Of a DNA stretch of 64,000 nucleotides, positions 25,487-36,200 are shown piece after piece. Numbering within the stretch: the first letter of the stretch is position 1; every line of letters begins with the position of its first letter. Origin of the DNA: CAZNPL01 sp964574815 (GTDB lineage: Bacteria > Planctomycetota > Phycisphaerae > UBA1845); NCBI GenBank assembly GCA_964574815.1, contig CAZNPL010000002.1, positions 179,835 through 243,834 of the forward strand. Direction: 5' to 3'. The notes beneath the pieces are model-generated. The model saw nothing but the letters and a program-made list of their open reading frames with translations. It did not search any database and was not told the DNA's origin. The position numbers and the translations under genes are program-made.

Positions 25487-28400
25487 TCACGAAGCGAACA
25501 ACAACTGGAATTCCCGGAGATCACGCAGGTCAACGTCACCGTCGGCATCGAAATCCATCATGCTACAGCACGGCTGACTGTAGAGCGACGGTGTGCAAGG
25601 GACAGCCGTACAAGGTTGACTGAGGCAGCCGGCGAGGAAAGCGAAGTCTCCCAGCGACAGGAGGCCGGCACCGCTGATATCGCCGGGAAAATCGCATTCA
25701 TCAGGCCTGAGATTGTGGTTGCAGTCCATGCTCAGTCCTGCGTTCAATTCCTCGAGATCGTCGACTCCCGTTTCGTTGCAGTCATCAAAGCATGAGACGA
25801 TCAACACGCCGTCGCCTTGCGCTCCATTGTGGCCACCGACACGAAGCAGGTATTCGGCGTTTCGCTGCACGCGAAACTCCAGTTCCGACGAAAGGCCGCA
25901 TGAGGCCGAATCATCATTGCAGGCAAGAGCCGACGGCTGATCGGGGCAGCTCCCGCCGTCGTAAACAGCCATTTTCGTGTCATACTGGCTCCCACAAAGG
26001 GTTGTGACGGCGACGCCCTCACAGGAAGACGTATAATTGAACCACACGTCCGAACCTACGTCACTGTCTTCGTAAAAGTTGCAGATCGGATGCTCGACAG
26101 GACCGTCCGTCGTCGCCTGATAGTTGCCGAAGTGATAGCCGTCTTCCGTGATCGGCAGTGCACTGGCGCAGTCGTCATTGCCGGGCATGACGTAAAGATC
26201 ATAGACGGCTGACGCACCCGGCGTGCTCAGATGACCGTCGTTGACATGCACGGTGAATACGAAAAAGCCGCTTTCGACCGCCGTTCCGGACAAAATGCCG
26301 TTGTAATCCACGCTCAGCCCCGACGGCATGCCTTCATGTGTAAAGAAATACGGCGGGCAGCCGCCGGAAACCTGAAGCTGGTGGAGGTAGGGAGTGCCCT
26401 GTCGGGCGTCGGGCAACACGCCGTCAGCGAGCGCTATGGCTCGCGGGAGCTCCTGCACGCGGATGGGAAAGGTGCCGCTGGTTGGCACGGAACTTGGCGA
26501 TGATACGCGGATCATGAGGTCCGAATTCGGCGGTGACGGGACGACCACCGCGGAACGCACGCCACAATCGACGCTCGAATCCGCATAGTCGTCGTTGCAC
26601 GCGAGCTCCGAAGTCGCGTCGCACGAGCTGTACACGCTCAGGACGGTATCACTCAAAGAGCCGAGGGAGGCCTGGCAGGTATCGATCCACACGTCGCTGT
26701 CGCATGCGGTGCGGTAACTGAACCAGACATCGGTGTTCGTCGGATGATAACAGCCGGCACCGATGCTGCTCGTGTCGGCGCCGGTGTTGTCCGCCATCAG
26801 CGTCGTGTCTTCTTGTAAGGCAACGGCTCCGCCGCAGGACTCGTTTTGCGGGTGGCAGTTGAGCGAGACAAGGCACGGCGTGCTTTCGGACGTAACCCGG
26901 AGATGAAAGGCGCCCTGCTGCTGTTGATAGCCGTGGACGAGTACGTGGTAGACCGTCCCGGACGATGAGCACCATGTCGCCGACGAGCGCAGTCCGCAGG
27001 AAGCCTCATCATCGCTGGCGGATACGCAAGTCATGCCACCGCATCCACTACAGTACACGCTGATCTTGGTGTCGAAGTTTGCATAGTCGCAGGTCGATGC
27101 GGTCATTAGTGCGCCCGTGCCGATTACTTTGTACCAGACACCGGCGGCGGTATTGGTAACACCGTAGCATGTCGGCGCGCTGTCGGGCGTAGCCTGGGTC
27201 GTCACGCCGGATGTTCGCGAGGGTGTGGCGGAAAGCTGCATGGCGTCGTCGCAGTGGTCATTGATCGGGAGGAACTGATGCCGGAGGCTGAAGTTGTGCC
27301 CCTGCGGATCGGTATTCCTTCCGCCGACGGCGACATAGTATTTCTGGTTCGGCTGGATGTGCACATGCGGCGGCTCGACACAAAGCCCGCAATCGCTTCG
27401 GGACGGGCAGTCATTGCTGCAATAGATTTCGTTCGTGGTCCCCGCCGGACATCCGGAGTAGACAGCGATATAGGGATCGGCCAGCCATGTAAAGCTTTCG
27501 CACATATCGAGGTAGAGATATCCCTCGACCGGCGCCTCGTACGAATACCAGACGGCCACGTTCGGCCCGCTTCCGGCGCACGTACTGGGCGCTTCCGAGG
27601 ACGCTCCTTGCGTGGATCCGGATTCCACAAGCAGGTCCGTGTACTGGTAGTGCAACTGATGACTGGGATTAAGCTGGGTCGGACTGCTGCACTGGCCGTT
27701 GACCGGACGGTATTCCAGGTCGGCCCACCAGACCCATTGCTGGCCGTTGGGCTTCTTGCCGCGACCGGCGATGATCTTGCCGTTCGATGACATGGCCGAA
27801 ATATCCAGGAACTGCCAACCGGAGATCTTGGGCGCCAGCCCCGCTGCCTGGAGAACGGCGTCGGCCCGTTGTGGCTGCCCTCCGGAACTGCGATCCCAGA
27901 TGACGGCGCGACCTCCGGAATGCCCGCCGATGATCATGCCGTCGCTGGAAGCGCACAACGCTGCGCCCTCGGAGTCGTTGGGCAACAGCGGCAGGGTCGA
28001 GGGCTGCCGGGTCGAAGTGCTCCAGTAAACGGGTACGAGATCGGTGCCATCGAATAACTGGCCAACGGCGACAGAGCCGTCCCCGGACACATTCGTGACA
28101 TGGTCGCATCCGGCCAAAGAGATCGTCCAGGAGTCCACCTTTACGAAGGAGTACGGTACCTTGGAGCAAGATGCAGTCGTGAGCCTGCCGAGCTCGTTAA
28201 CGGTGCCGTTCACCCAGACCGCCGGTCGCCAGTAGTCGCTGAGTTCGCCGCTCTGCCCGACGATGACGGAGCCGTTGTCGGAGACAGCGACTGCGTAACC
28301 ATCATCGTCCCCGCTCAAGAGATCGAGTTCCTGCGGCGAACCGTTGGTCCATTGGACCGCCGCGGCCCAGTAGTTGATACCGAGAAGCCATGGCGCGACC

Positions 28401-28921
28401 TCGTAGCTCATACCCACGGCAATCGAGCCGTCGTTTGATACGTCGAGCGGATACGATTCGTCATCGCCCGATAACCAGGGAAGAGTCGTTGGGCTGCCGG
28501 CTGCGGTCCAACGGAACCCCTGATACTCCCACACCGGAAGATTGATGACGTGGTACAGGTTGAAGACCGTGGTCCCCACCACCACCGACCCGTTTCCGGA
28601 CGCCGAATAGGCGATGCTGTTGGGAAGCCCTTCGCTAGGATCCGGCGGCCAGAAGAAACCCAGCCATTGCAGCCCTTGGTTCGGGGTCCACCGGTAGGCT
28701 TCCACGTGTCCAGGCGCCGAGGAAAGCCCGCCACCCACGATCGTAAGACCGTTGGCCGACATGCCGTATCCTCGGTGCTTGAACGGCATCGTGGTATGAT
28801 TGCTCACGTCCTGCGTGACCGCCTTGAAATCGGCACCGAAACTCGATGGCGCGGCTGCCGTCGAGCCGATGACGATCAGAGCACGCAGGGCGAATCGAGC
28901 GCAGATTATGCGCATACTCAT
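25487..28921 (-). CDS. Large secreted HAF-repeat protein with dockerin-like tail
   Basis: About 1144 residues with a signal peptide (ALRALIVIGSTAAAPSSFGA). Residues 50-400 hold HAF-type repeats, each with a W-rich strand, a leucine, and the ending SxDGSxxVG, such as SNDGSIAVGMS and SDNGSVIVGQS. Residues 410-960 have four or so Cys-rich beta modules of the form NDxCxxAxxL...VWYxY...DTxIxVYxGC. Near 820 is a putative Ig-like domain (PYLHQLQVSGGCPPY). The end has DCNETGVDDLEE, DCNHNLRPDECD and a doublet of DxDxDGxxxLxDxxxF dockerin-like repeats. It has no catalytic motif that I can see. AGGGAG precedes the start. Confidence 0.85.
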   Translation of the reverse strand: MSMRIICARFALRALIVIGSTAAAPSSFGADFKAVTQDVSNHTTMPFKHRGYGMSANGLTIVGGGLSSAPGHVEAYRWTPNQGLQWLGFFWPPDPSEGLPNSIAYSASGNGSVVVGTTVFNLYHVINLPVWEYQGFRWTAAGSPTTLPWLSGDDESYPLDVSNDGSIAVGMSYEVAPWLLGINYWAAAVQWTNGSPQELDLLSGDDDGYAVAVSDNGSVIVGQSGELSDYWRPAVWVNGTVNELGRLTTASCSKVPYSFVKVDSWTISLAGCDHVTNVSGDGSVAVGQLFDGTDLVPVYWSTSTRQPSTLPLLPNDSEGAALCASSDGMIIGGHSGGRAVIWDRSSGGQPQRADAVLQAAGLAPKISGWQFLDISAMSSNGKIIAGRGKKPNGQQWVWWADLEYRPVNGQCSSPTQLNPSHQLHYQYTDLLVESGSTQGASSEAPSTCAGSGPNVAVWYSYEAPVEGYLYLDMCESFTWLADPYIAVYSGCPAGTTNEIYCSNDCPSRSDCGLCVEPPHVHIQPNQKYYVAVGGRNTDPQGHNFSLRHQFLPINDHCDDAMQLSATPSRTSGVTTQATPDSAPTCYGVTNTAAGVWYKVIGTGALMTASTCDYANFDTKISVYCSGCGGMTCVSASDDEASCGLRSSATWCSSSGTVYHVLVHGYQQQQGAFHLRVTSESTPCLVSLNCHPQNESCGGAVALQEDTTLMADNTGADTSSIGAGCYHPTNTDVWFSYRTACDSDVWIDTCQASLGSLSDTVLSVYSSCDATSELACNDDYADSSVDCGVRSAVVVPSPPNSDLMIRVSSPSSVPTSGTFPIRVQELPRAIALADGVLPDARQGTPYLHQLQVSGGCPPYFFTHEGMPSGLSVDYNGILSGTAVESGFFVFTVHVNDGHLSTPGASAVYDLYVMPGNDDCASALPITEDGYHFGNYQATTDGPVEHPICNFYEDSDVGSDVWFNYTSSCEGVAVTTLCGSQYDTKMAVYDGGSCPDQPSALACNDDSASCGLSSELEFRVQRNAEYLLRVGGHNGAQGDGVLIVSCFDDCNETGVDDLEELNAGLSMDCNHNLRPDECDFPGDISGAGLLSLGDFAFLAGCLSQPCTAVPCTPSLYSQPCCSMMDFDADGDVDLRDLREFQLLFAS

Positions 28922-29043
28922 GGCTTTACTCCCTGACAGCCCCTACCGCCGGCAGGCGATAGGCGGCGAGAATGTCCTTTTTGGCACCGGCCGTTTGTGG
29001 TATCATGGCTTCCGTTGGGGGCGGCTGAGCACAAGATGCTCCC

Positions 29044-29104
29044 GAAGAAGCCTCCCCAGTCAGATTCGCGATGTTTCCAGGCCGGCGCGATCAGATTTTC
29101 GCGA
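29044..29104. repeat. Shared upstream element, kinase copy
   Basis: The counterpart of 24757-24816, with core GGCGCGATCAGATTTTCGCG at 29084-29103. It lies 114 bases upstream of the kinase start, so the spacing differs from that before the sigma factor. The intergenic region 28922-29217 has no gene. Confidence 0.65.
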
Positions 29105-29217
29105 CGGCTTCCCGGAGGCCCTATAAATGTCCCGGCCGCCTGGAGCGCGCTAGGCTTAGGGCGCCCTGACGGCGCTCTTCGCTGGGGAAACGCCCGGGGA
29201 GTTGAGGAGCGAATCCG

Positions 29218-31929
29218 TTGACTGGAAACCGCGCCACACGTGTTAGAGCGCTGTTTGACGAGGCCGTCGAGATGCCCTCCGAACAGCGCTCGTCATTTCT
29301 AGCCACCGCGTGCGGATCCGACACAGAGTTGCGCGGCGAGGTCGAGTCCTTGCTGGCGCAATACGATGCCAATCCCGGTTTTCTCGACCATTCACCCGCC
29401 CCGGGAAGGGGCGATCCCGCAACCGGCTACCCGGGGGAAGAGCCCGCTACGGCGCTCCCCGAAATCGACGGATACCACATCCTGCGCGCGGTCGGGTCCG
29501 GCGGAATGGGTGCCGTATATGAAGCGGAGCAGGCCCATCCCAAACGCCGCGTCGCCATCAAGGTGATCCATCAGACGAGACTGCTGGATGAGCGAATGAT
29601 CCGCCTGTTCGGACGAGAGGAAGAAAGTCTCGCCCGTTTGAGACATCCGGGCATCGCTGCAATTCATGAGGCAGGCGGGACGAAAAATGGCCAGCCCTTT
29701 TTCGCCATGGACCTTGTAGAGGGTCTGCCGCTCCATGACTTCGTCCGCCGCCATTCCTTGGCCACACATGAGCGCATCGAACTGTTTCGCAAGATCGCTG
29801 ACGCCGTGGCCCACGCACATCAGCACGGGGTCATCCATCGTGATCTCAAGCCAGCGAACATCTTGGTGACAAAGGATGGCGAACCGAAGATCCTGGATTT
29901 CGGTCTGGCCAAGATCACGGAGGCGGATGTCACGGCGGTTACGGAGGTCGGGAGAATCCAGGGCACACTGCTGTACATGAGCCCCGAACAGGCTCGGGGG
30001 GATCCGCGCGCCGTCGACATGCGAAGCGATGTCTATTCGTTAGGCGTGATCCTCTACGAGCTGCTGACGGATCACCGCCCGTACGACGTTGGAAGTTCGA
30101 TACTGCACGAGGCGGTTCGTGTCATCTGTGAGGAAAAACCGACACTGCCGAGTCGTCTGTCAAAAGTGCTTCGCGGCGACCTCGAAACAATCGTGCTCAA
30201 AGCGCTGGAGAAGGACCCTGGCCGGCGATACCAGAGCATTTCCGCACTGACAGAAGATCTCAGCCGCTATCGGCGGCACCTTCCGATTCTGGCGCGCCCG
30301 CCGACCGCTACTTACCAGTTGCGCAAGCTCGTTGCACGGCACAAAGCGCCCGTCGCTGTCGCCGTGTGTGCGTTCGTCGGTGTTACCACGATTGCTTTGT
30401 GGATGAGCGTACTTTACGCAAAGACTGAAGACCTCCGTGAGCAGGAGCTCGCTCAGCGACAGTTCGCCGAAGCGAGTTTGATTCGCGCGGAGTCCGCCGA
30501 GGCCGACGCCGTTGTAGCGGCAAAGACAGCCCAGCAAGTGAGTGCCTTCCTGCAGCGAATGATCGGCTCCGTCACGCCCGATGCGGCACGCGGCAGGGAT
30601 GTGACAGTCCTTCGAGAAATGCTCGAGGACGCAGCCCACCGGGTGCACGCCGAACTCGCTGATGAGCCGCGGGTCGCGATGGAAATCGAGCACGCCATCG
30701 GATGGGCGTTCCAAAGTCTGGCCGAGTACGACAAGGCCGAGCCGCACCTAGTGGACGCACTCCGGCTCGCCCGACAGGTCTTCGACGACCACCATCTGAA
30801 GGTATCGCTCGCATGTAACGCGTTGGGCTTTCTTTACCACAAGATGGGGCGTCATGAAGAGGCCGAGACGTTTATCCGACGCGCGTTGGAGATCCAGCAG
30901 AGCAATCCCGAAATCCCACGCAACGAGCTCGCTGCCACATTGAACAATTGCGCCAGTGTCCTCACCAGTCTCGGTCGCTACGGCGAAGCCGAACCAATGC
31001 TGCGAGAAGCACTTTCCATCCGGCGCGCGATGCTGGAGCCGCATGATCCGGCGCTGGGTGAAACGCTGAATGACCTGGGGATGTTTCTTTACTATAAAGG
31101 GGCCTATGACGAGGCAATCTCGCTGTTGCGCGAAGCCGTCGCGATCCGACAGACTTCGCTTGGCGAGGACCATCCGGCCGTTGCCCAGACGCTGAACAAC
31201 ATCGGCGCGGCCTACCAGGCGAAGGCGGAGTTCGCCCGTGCCATTCCGTACCTGGAGCGGGCGCTGGCGATTCGCCGCAAGGTCTTTGCTGCGGATCATC
31301 CCGAGGTTGCCAACGCGCTGAACAACCTTGCCTCCACGCTGCAGCACCTCGAGCGATTTGATGAGGCGGAGGCTTGCTTTCGCGAGGCACTGGCCATCTT
31401 TCAACAAGTGCACGGACACGATCATCCTGACGTGGCGACCGCCCTGTCCAACCTGGGCGCTTTACTGAACATGCGGAAACGATACTCTGAGGCAGAGACT
31501 TTGCTCCGCGAGACGGTTGAACTCCGGCGGCGGATACTGGATCCGAGTCATCCCATGCAGGCGTACAGCCTGATCGCGCTTGCGGAATGTCTTCTGCGAC
31601 AAGACCGTCCTGTTGAAGCGGAAGAACTCGCGCGTCAGGCGCTGGAGGTGCGCGAGGAGGCGCTCCCGTCGGATCATTGGCTGGTCCCGTACACCCGGGC
31701 GTTCGTCGGTGAGTGTTTGCTCACCCAGGGCAAGTTCGAGGCCGCGGAGTCGCTCATCGTGCCGAGCGCACAGCAGATGGAGGAATTACGAGGCCGCGAT
31801 GATAAATGGACCCGGCTGACAGTCCAACATGCACGCCGGATGTACCAGGCATGGGGGCGACCTGAGCAAGCCGAGAAGTACGCAGCCGATGGTGTTGCTG
31901 TCGTCGAAAGTGACGGGGAAAGAGAGTGA
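29218..31929 (+). CDS. Transmembrane Ser/Thr protein kinase with TPR domain
   Basis: About 903 residues from a TTG with GAGGAG nine bases upstream. The kinase domain covers residues about 86-350: VGSGGMGAVYEA, VAIKVI, HRDLKPANIL near 204 and DFGLAK near 227, with GTLLYMSPEQARG. A single membrane segment lies near 377-400 (VAVCAFVGVTTIALWMSVLYA). Residues 450-890 form a long array of TPR repeats of the kinesin-light-chain type (LNNIGAAYQAKAEFARAIPYLERALAI). The N-terminal 85 residues resemble the sigma-linked ahead-of-kinase domain (RVRALFDEAVEMPSEQRSSFL). It probably acts with the ECF sigma factor upstream. Confidence 0.93.
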   Translation: MTGNRATRVRALFDEAVEMPSEQRSSFLATACGSDTELRGEVESLLAQYDANPGFLDHSPAPGRGDPATGYPGEEPATALPEIDGYHILRAVGSGGMGAVYEAEQAHPKRRVAIKVIHQTRLLDERMIRLFGREEESLARLRHPGIAAIHEAGGTKNGQPFFAMDLVEGLPLHDFVRRHSLATHERIELFRKIADAVAHAHQHGVIHRDLKPANILVTKDGEPKILDFGLAKITEADVTAVTEVGRIQGTLLYMSPEQARGDPRAVDMRSDVYSLGVILYELLTDHRPYDVGSSILHEAVRVICEEKPTLPSRLSKVLRGDLETIVLKALEKDPGRRYQSISALTEDLSRYRRHLPILARPPTATYQLRKLVARHKAPVAVAVCAFVGVTTIALWMSVLYAKTEDLREQELAQRQFAEASLIRAESAEADAVVAAKTAQQVSAFLQRMIGSVTPDAARGRDVTVLREMLEDAAHRVHAELADEPRVAMEIEHAIGWAFQSLAEYDKAEPHLVDALRLARQVFDDHHLKVSLACNALGFLYHKMGRHEEAETFIRRALEIQQSNPEIPRNELAATLNNCASVLTSLGRYGEAEPMLREALSIRRAMLEPHDPALGETLNDLGMFLYYKGAYDEAISLLREAVAIRQTSLGEDHPAVAQTLNNIGAAYQAKAEFARAIPYLERALAIRRKVFAADHPEVANALNNLASTLQHLERFDEAEACFREALAIFQQVHGHDHPDVATALSNLGALLNMRKRYSEAETLLRETVELRRRILDPSHPMQAYSLIALAECLLRQDRPVEAEELARQALEVREEALPSDHWLVPYTRAFVGECLLTQGKFEAAESLIVPSAQQMEELRGRDDKWTRLTVQHARRMYQAWGRPEQAEKYAADGVAVVESDGERE

Positions 31930-33263
31930 ACAGCCCATGGCCGCAGATGCTGCGTGCACGAGACTTGCGTCGGGCTGTCTCGGATCAGCCGAATTAGGCC
32001 ACTCATGATCACTTGAACGCCTTAGGCATCCGCCCGAACATCGGTGCACCGAAAAGCACGACGGCACGGCACAGAATGCGGGCGGGACAGACTTTGGCCA
32101 ATGTCGGACATCGAGACTTCAAGCGCGGCACAAGGCGACCGTCAATGGGCTCGCGCACCATGTTCGCGGTGCTCTACGGCCCCTCGCCAGCTTGGTTCCG
32201 CCGATCGGCGGATTGCTCCGAATTGCCCCATGCTTCGTAACGCGAATCGCGTCGCTCGCTTGTCCTGCGTGCTTCGGCGTTCGGGCTCTCCGCTTGCGGG
32301 GCGAGGGGCGAATAACTTCCCAGCAGCAGAGGCTCTGCCTCTTCGTACCGCCCCCAACTCAGTCAGGCATTCGCCCAGCAAGCACCCAGTTTCAGCGGGT
32401 GATGGATCTTCGACGGATACGCGATCATCGTCAGTGCCGATGGCGCTCTGGCGGCGTCGGGCTCGCGTGACGGGGCGGAGATCGTCTGGGACGTCGCGGA
32501 GCGGCGCGCGCTGAACACCGCCGAGGGTCACCACGAGACGGCCCCGTCACTCGTGTTGCTGTCCGGTGACGATCGGGTGGCGTCAGCAGCGGAGGACGGT
32601 GCCGTCCACCTCTGGCGGGTGCGATTTTCAAAGCCCATCCGGACGCTGCGCAGCGAGACGCGAGCGTTCACCGCACTGGCCAATGGTTGGCGACCAGCGG
32701 CCGGTCCACGCGTGTCTGGCCGGCGCTGTCGCTGGGAGCGGACTACTATCCCTTCCCCTAAGCGCCCGCGAACGTGCCCCTCGAGGACGGACATGCAGAC
32801 TCCGTCCCGACGCTGGCGGTTGAATGGTACGAGGCGGGAGAAGTCCTTGAGGAGCTTCCGTTTCGGCGCAACATCCTCTCCGTAACGGCTCGCAAAGGTT
32901 GGCGGTGAACATGCGTGCGACGATGTACCGATAAGGTTTCGCCAGAATGGTCTCGCCTGCGCTGAGCCAGAGTCAATATGCAAACGGCCCCTATACGGTT
33001 AGATCGGGCGTGCAATTTCTTGACCGCCAGGGCCTCACCAATTAGCATGGAGTCGTTGAGAAGCTCTCGTCTCGGCGAGCGAGACGGCCGATAAGGAGGG
33101 CCGGTCAATCCATACCGGGTTCGGGCCGCGAGCCGCTGCACACCACCGGGAGTTCGGCTTCCTCACCAATCAACTGAGTCGGCGAACGTCGGGCGATTAT
33201 CCGCACCCGCGTGGAATCCAGGTCCGCAGGTCGTTGCGGTCACCTGAGCAGGGAGCCATTGCG
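31930..33263. other. Gene-poor stretch with a WD40 remnant
   Basis: No intact gene was recognised in these 1.3 kb. Open frames on both strands look random. The only protein-like signal is the broken WD40 sequence at 32412-32761, and a hairpin with 7-base arms lies at 33068-33086. The stretch looks like decayed coding sequence. Confidence 0.6.
32412..32761 (+). pseudogene. Broken WD40-repeat gene fragment
   Basis: The frame reads DGYAIIVSADGALAASGSRD, then EIVWDVAERRAL and later DDRVASAAEDGAVHLWRV, two clear WD40 blades. Near 32690 the reading frame shifts: the third blade continues in another frame as ATSGRSTRVWPALSLG and ends at a TAA at 32759-32761. No start codon or upstream blades fit. 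WD40 tails are common on planctomycete kinases, so this may derive from a lost kinase-WD40 gene. Confidence 0.65.
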
Positions 33264-36200
33264 ATGAACCGGACGAGGGGAGCTTACTGGATCGCGATTG
33301 GACTCACCGTGCCCTGCTGCGCCGGGGCTCCGATTTGGCGGCCGGGACCGGTCGGCACCGACCTGGTTGACTTTGTCCACAACACTGATTCGCATCGGAC
33401 CATTGTTTGGGCCGAGCACGCCGGATTCGACATCGCAGTGGACAATGCCGGTGTGTACGATAACTGGACCGGGGTGGATAAGGCGCCCGCCGTACGCATT
33501 CCCACGGCCGCTGCAGTGCTCGACGTCCGGGATTCGAACTTCGTCCTGACGACCAGGCTCGAACTGACACCCGGCTACGGCACACGCTTTCATGCCGGCC
33601 TCGCCGTGTTCTTCGACGTCGACGATGTGTTGGTCTTCGGCCCGCACGGTTCCACCGACTTGGTCATGCGTCGTCCCAGCCACGGAACGGTTACGCAGCC
33701 CTACGCCTCGAACACCGTCTGGCTGAAGCTCAAGCGCGATGCGAACATCTACACGGCCTGGTACAGTGCCGACGGCGTGGACTGGAACGAAGCGGGCTCC
33801 ATCGCCGTAGTCGCGACGGACGTCCCCCTCAGCGTCGGCACCATGCTCAAAACCTGGACCGTCCCACACGCTGAGGCGGTCAGATTCCGCCATTTCGAGG
33901 TTGCGCACGTAACCAACGAACCCGCCGTTTACAGCTTCAACACGATCTACGGTCTGACCGACGCTTCCGCGATGCGCTTTGTCTACGGCCTTTCCGGTTT
34001 GGAGATACTTTTCAGGCTCTATATTCACAACGTTCCCGGAGGGGGCAATCCGTTCGACAACAAGCTCTACGTGATCCACGGGGCCAACACGATCGACTCG
34101 GACGGCGACGGTGACGTCGACGCCTACGAAGCGACCCGCGTTTTCGGCCGCACGGTGCTCGCCATCAGCGGCCTGTATGGCAGTGGTGCGTATACGCAAA
34201 GAAACGCGCTGCTGGTTGCTCCGATTTTCCCGCTCGGAAGCCATCCGTATCCGGATCGCGCCTCGTTCGGCTACCAGACCCTGCGCGGCGAGGAGGATCA
34301 CATCCTTCTCGATTTTCATGAGGATTACGTTCGCGAGATGTTCCCCTCCTCGGCCCCGGGTACGGACGACTCGTTCAGTTTGCTCGGGCACTCGGGAGGC
34401 GGCCAGTTCTCGTCACGCTTTCTCATGCTCCACGGTAACAAGCTTCGCCGCGCCGCGATATCCAGCCCGGCCACCACCGCGCTGCCCACCAACGAGTTTG
34501 TATGGCCCCGAGGCACCACCATTTACAGCAATTATCTCGACAACAATCCGCGAATGTCCGTGGACCTCGCCGCGGCGCACGACACGCCGGTTGCCATGAT
34601 CGTCGGCGAAAACGATAACCTCATCGGCCGCGGTTCCGAAACGAGCCACTATCCGGTATGGGTCGTCACGTACTCCCGTCACGACGAATGCCGAAAGTTC
34701 ACGCGAATGATGTACCAGAACAGCGGCCAGGCCAGCGACATCGCCTGCTCTATCGTTCCAGAGTCCGGACACGAGTACGAGCCCAACAAGCAGGTGGCGT
34801 GCCTGAAGTACCTGTTCGGCGATGCAGCCGAGCGGGCCGAACTCGAAAACTGGCGATACGCTCTCACCATCAATTTCCAGGACGGGGAGCGGATGGTCAT
34901 CCCGGCGGACGTGGACAAGGACCGCCTCTACTTCAGTAAGTTCACGCGGTTTGACCGCCCACCCCTCACCTCCGCCGTCCGCTATGAGTTCCGCCACGGG
35001 ACGAACCTGTGTGACGTCAGCAACCACCAGGGCGACTACCAGTACACCACCACCTATTCGCTGACGCACAACGCCTCGACACTTGAAGTCGATGTGGAGG
35101 GCGAGACGTACTCCACGCCGACAATCGTGTACGGAAAACTCCGCCTCTACGGCACGGATGGCCTGCTCATGCTGGAGGAGTCGCCGGTCGTCACGCCGCA
35201 CTTCATCGACCAGGAGATCCGAGGACGCCAACTCTTTATGTACACCTGCACCGGCCGCGACGCCGCCGGTCCGGTCGCCGGTCCGTCGCCGCAATGGATT
35301 GTGCAACTTGGCTACGGGGGCGGCGTGGACCTCCTTGATTTCGAGACCGGGCAGCCCGTAATCGAGCCGAACATGACCACGTGGCGCTATGACAACGAGA
35401 GACATCTGCTGTACTTCACGGATGGGGCGGTCATACCCACCTATCACGACATCCGCTTCGGCGAGTGGCGCTGGGGAACGGATGAATTCGGCCGGTCCTT
35501 CCTGGCCGCCTTGCGGACGCGAGACGACAACGCCCCGCCCCGTATCGAGCTGCAAACCAACAGATCCTACAATCCCCGCTACTTCGAGGAGTGGGAGGTG
35601 GCGTCGCTTGACTTTGACGGCGACGGACGAACCGACGTCGCCGACAACTGTCCGGTGGTCGCCAATCCCGGCCAGTTGGACTACGACCAGGACGGCGCCG
35701 GCAACGAGTGCGATCCCGCGCCGCTTCGCGCCCCCGCAAATGTTCGTGCCGACGATGGTGACCACGTCGGCTTCCTGCACGTTGTGTGGGATGCGGTGCC
35801 CGCGGCCACGCACTACCGCGTCTATCGCACCGACCCCGATGATCCCGGCAATACCACTCCGGTTACGGACTGGCAGATCGCCGGCTTCGCCAGCGACTCG
35901 CCACCGGTTCCCGGCAAGGACTATCTCTACCACGTCACGGCGGCGATCGACGCCTCCGGCACCTGGGAGGGCCATCCCAGCGCCCAGGATGTAGGCTGGG
36001 CCGCCCTGGCACCTCCGCAAAACGTCCAGGCCACAGACCGGACGCGCACCAACGATGTCTTGATTACCTGGAACGCCGTCGCTGGAGCGACGCATTACCG
36101 CGCCTTCTGGAGTTCAGACGATGACCCCGATGGCGCCTCACCGGTCAGCGGCTGGACCACGGCCGGGTTTGCGTACGACATCACCGCTCCGCCCGGCCAC

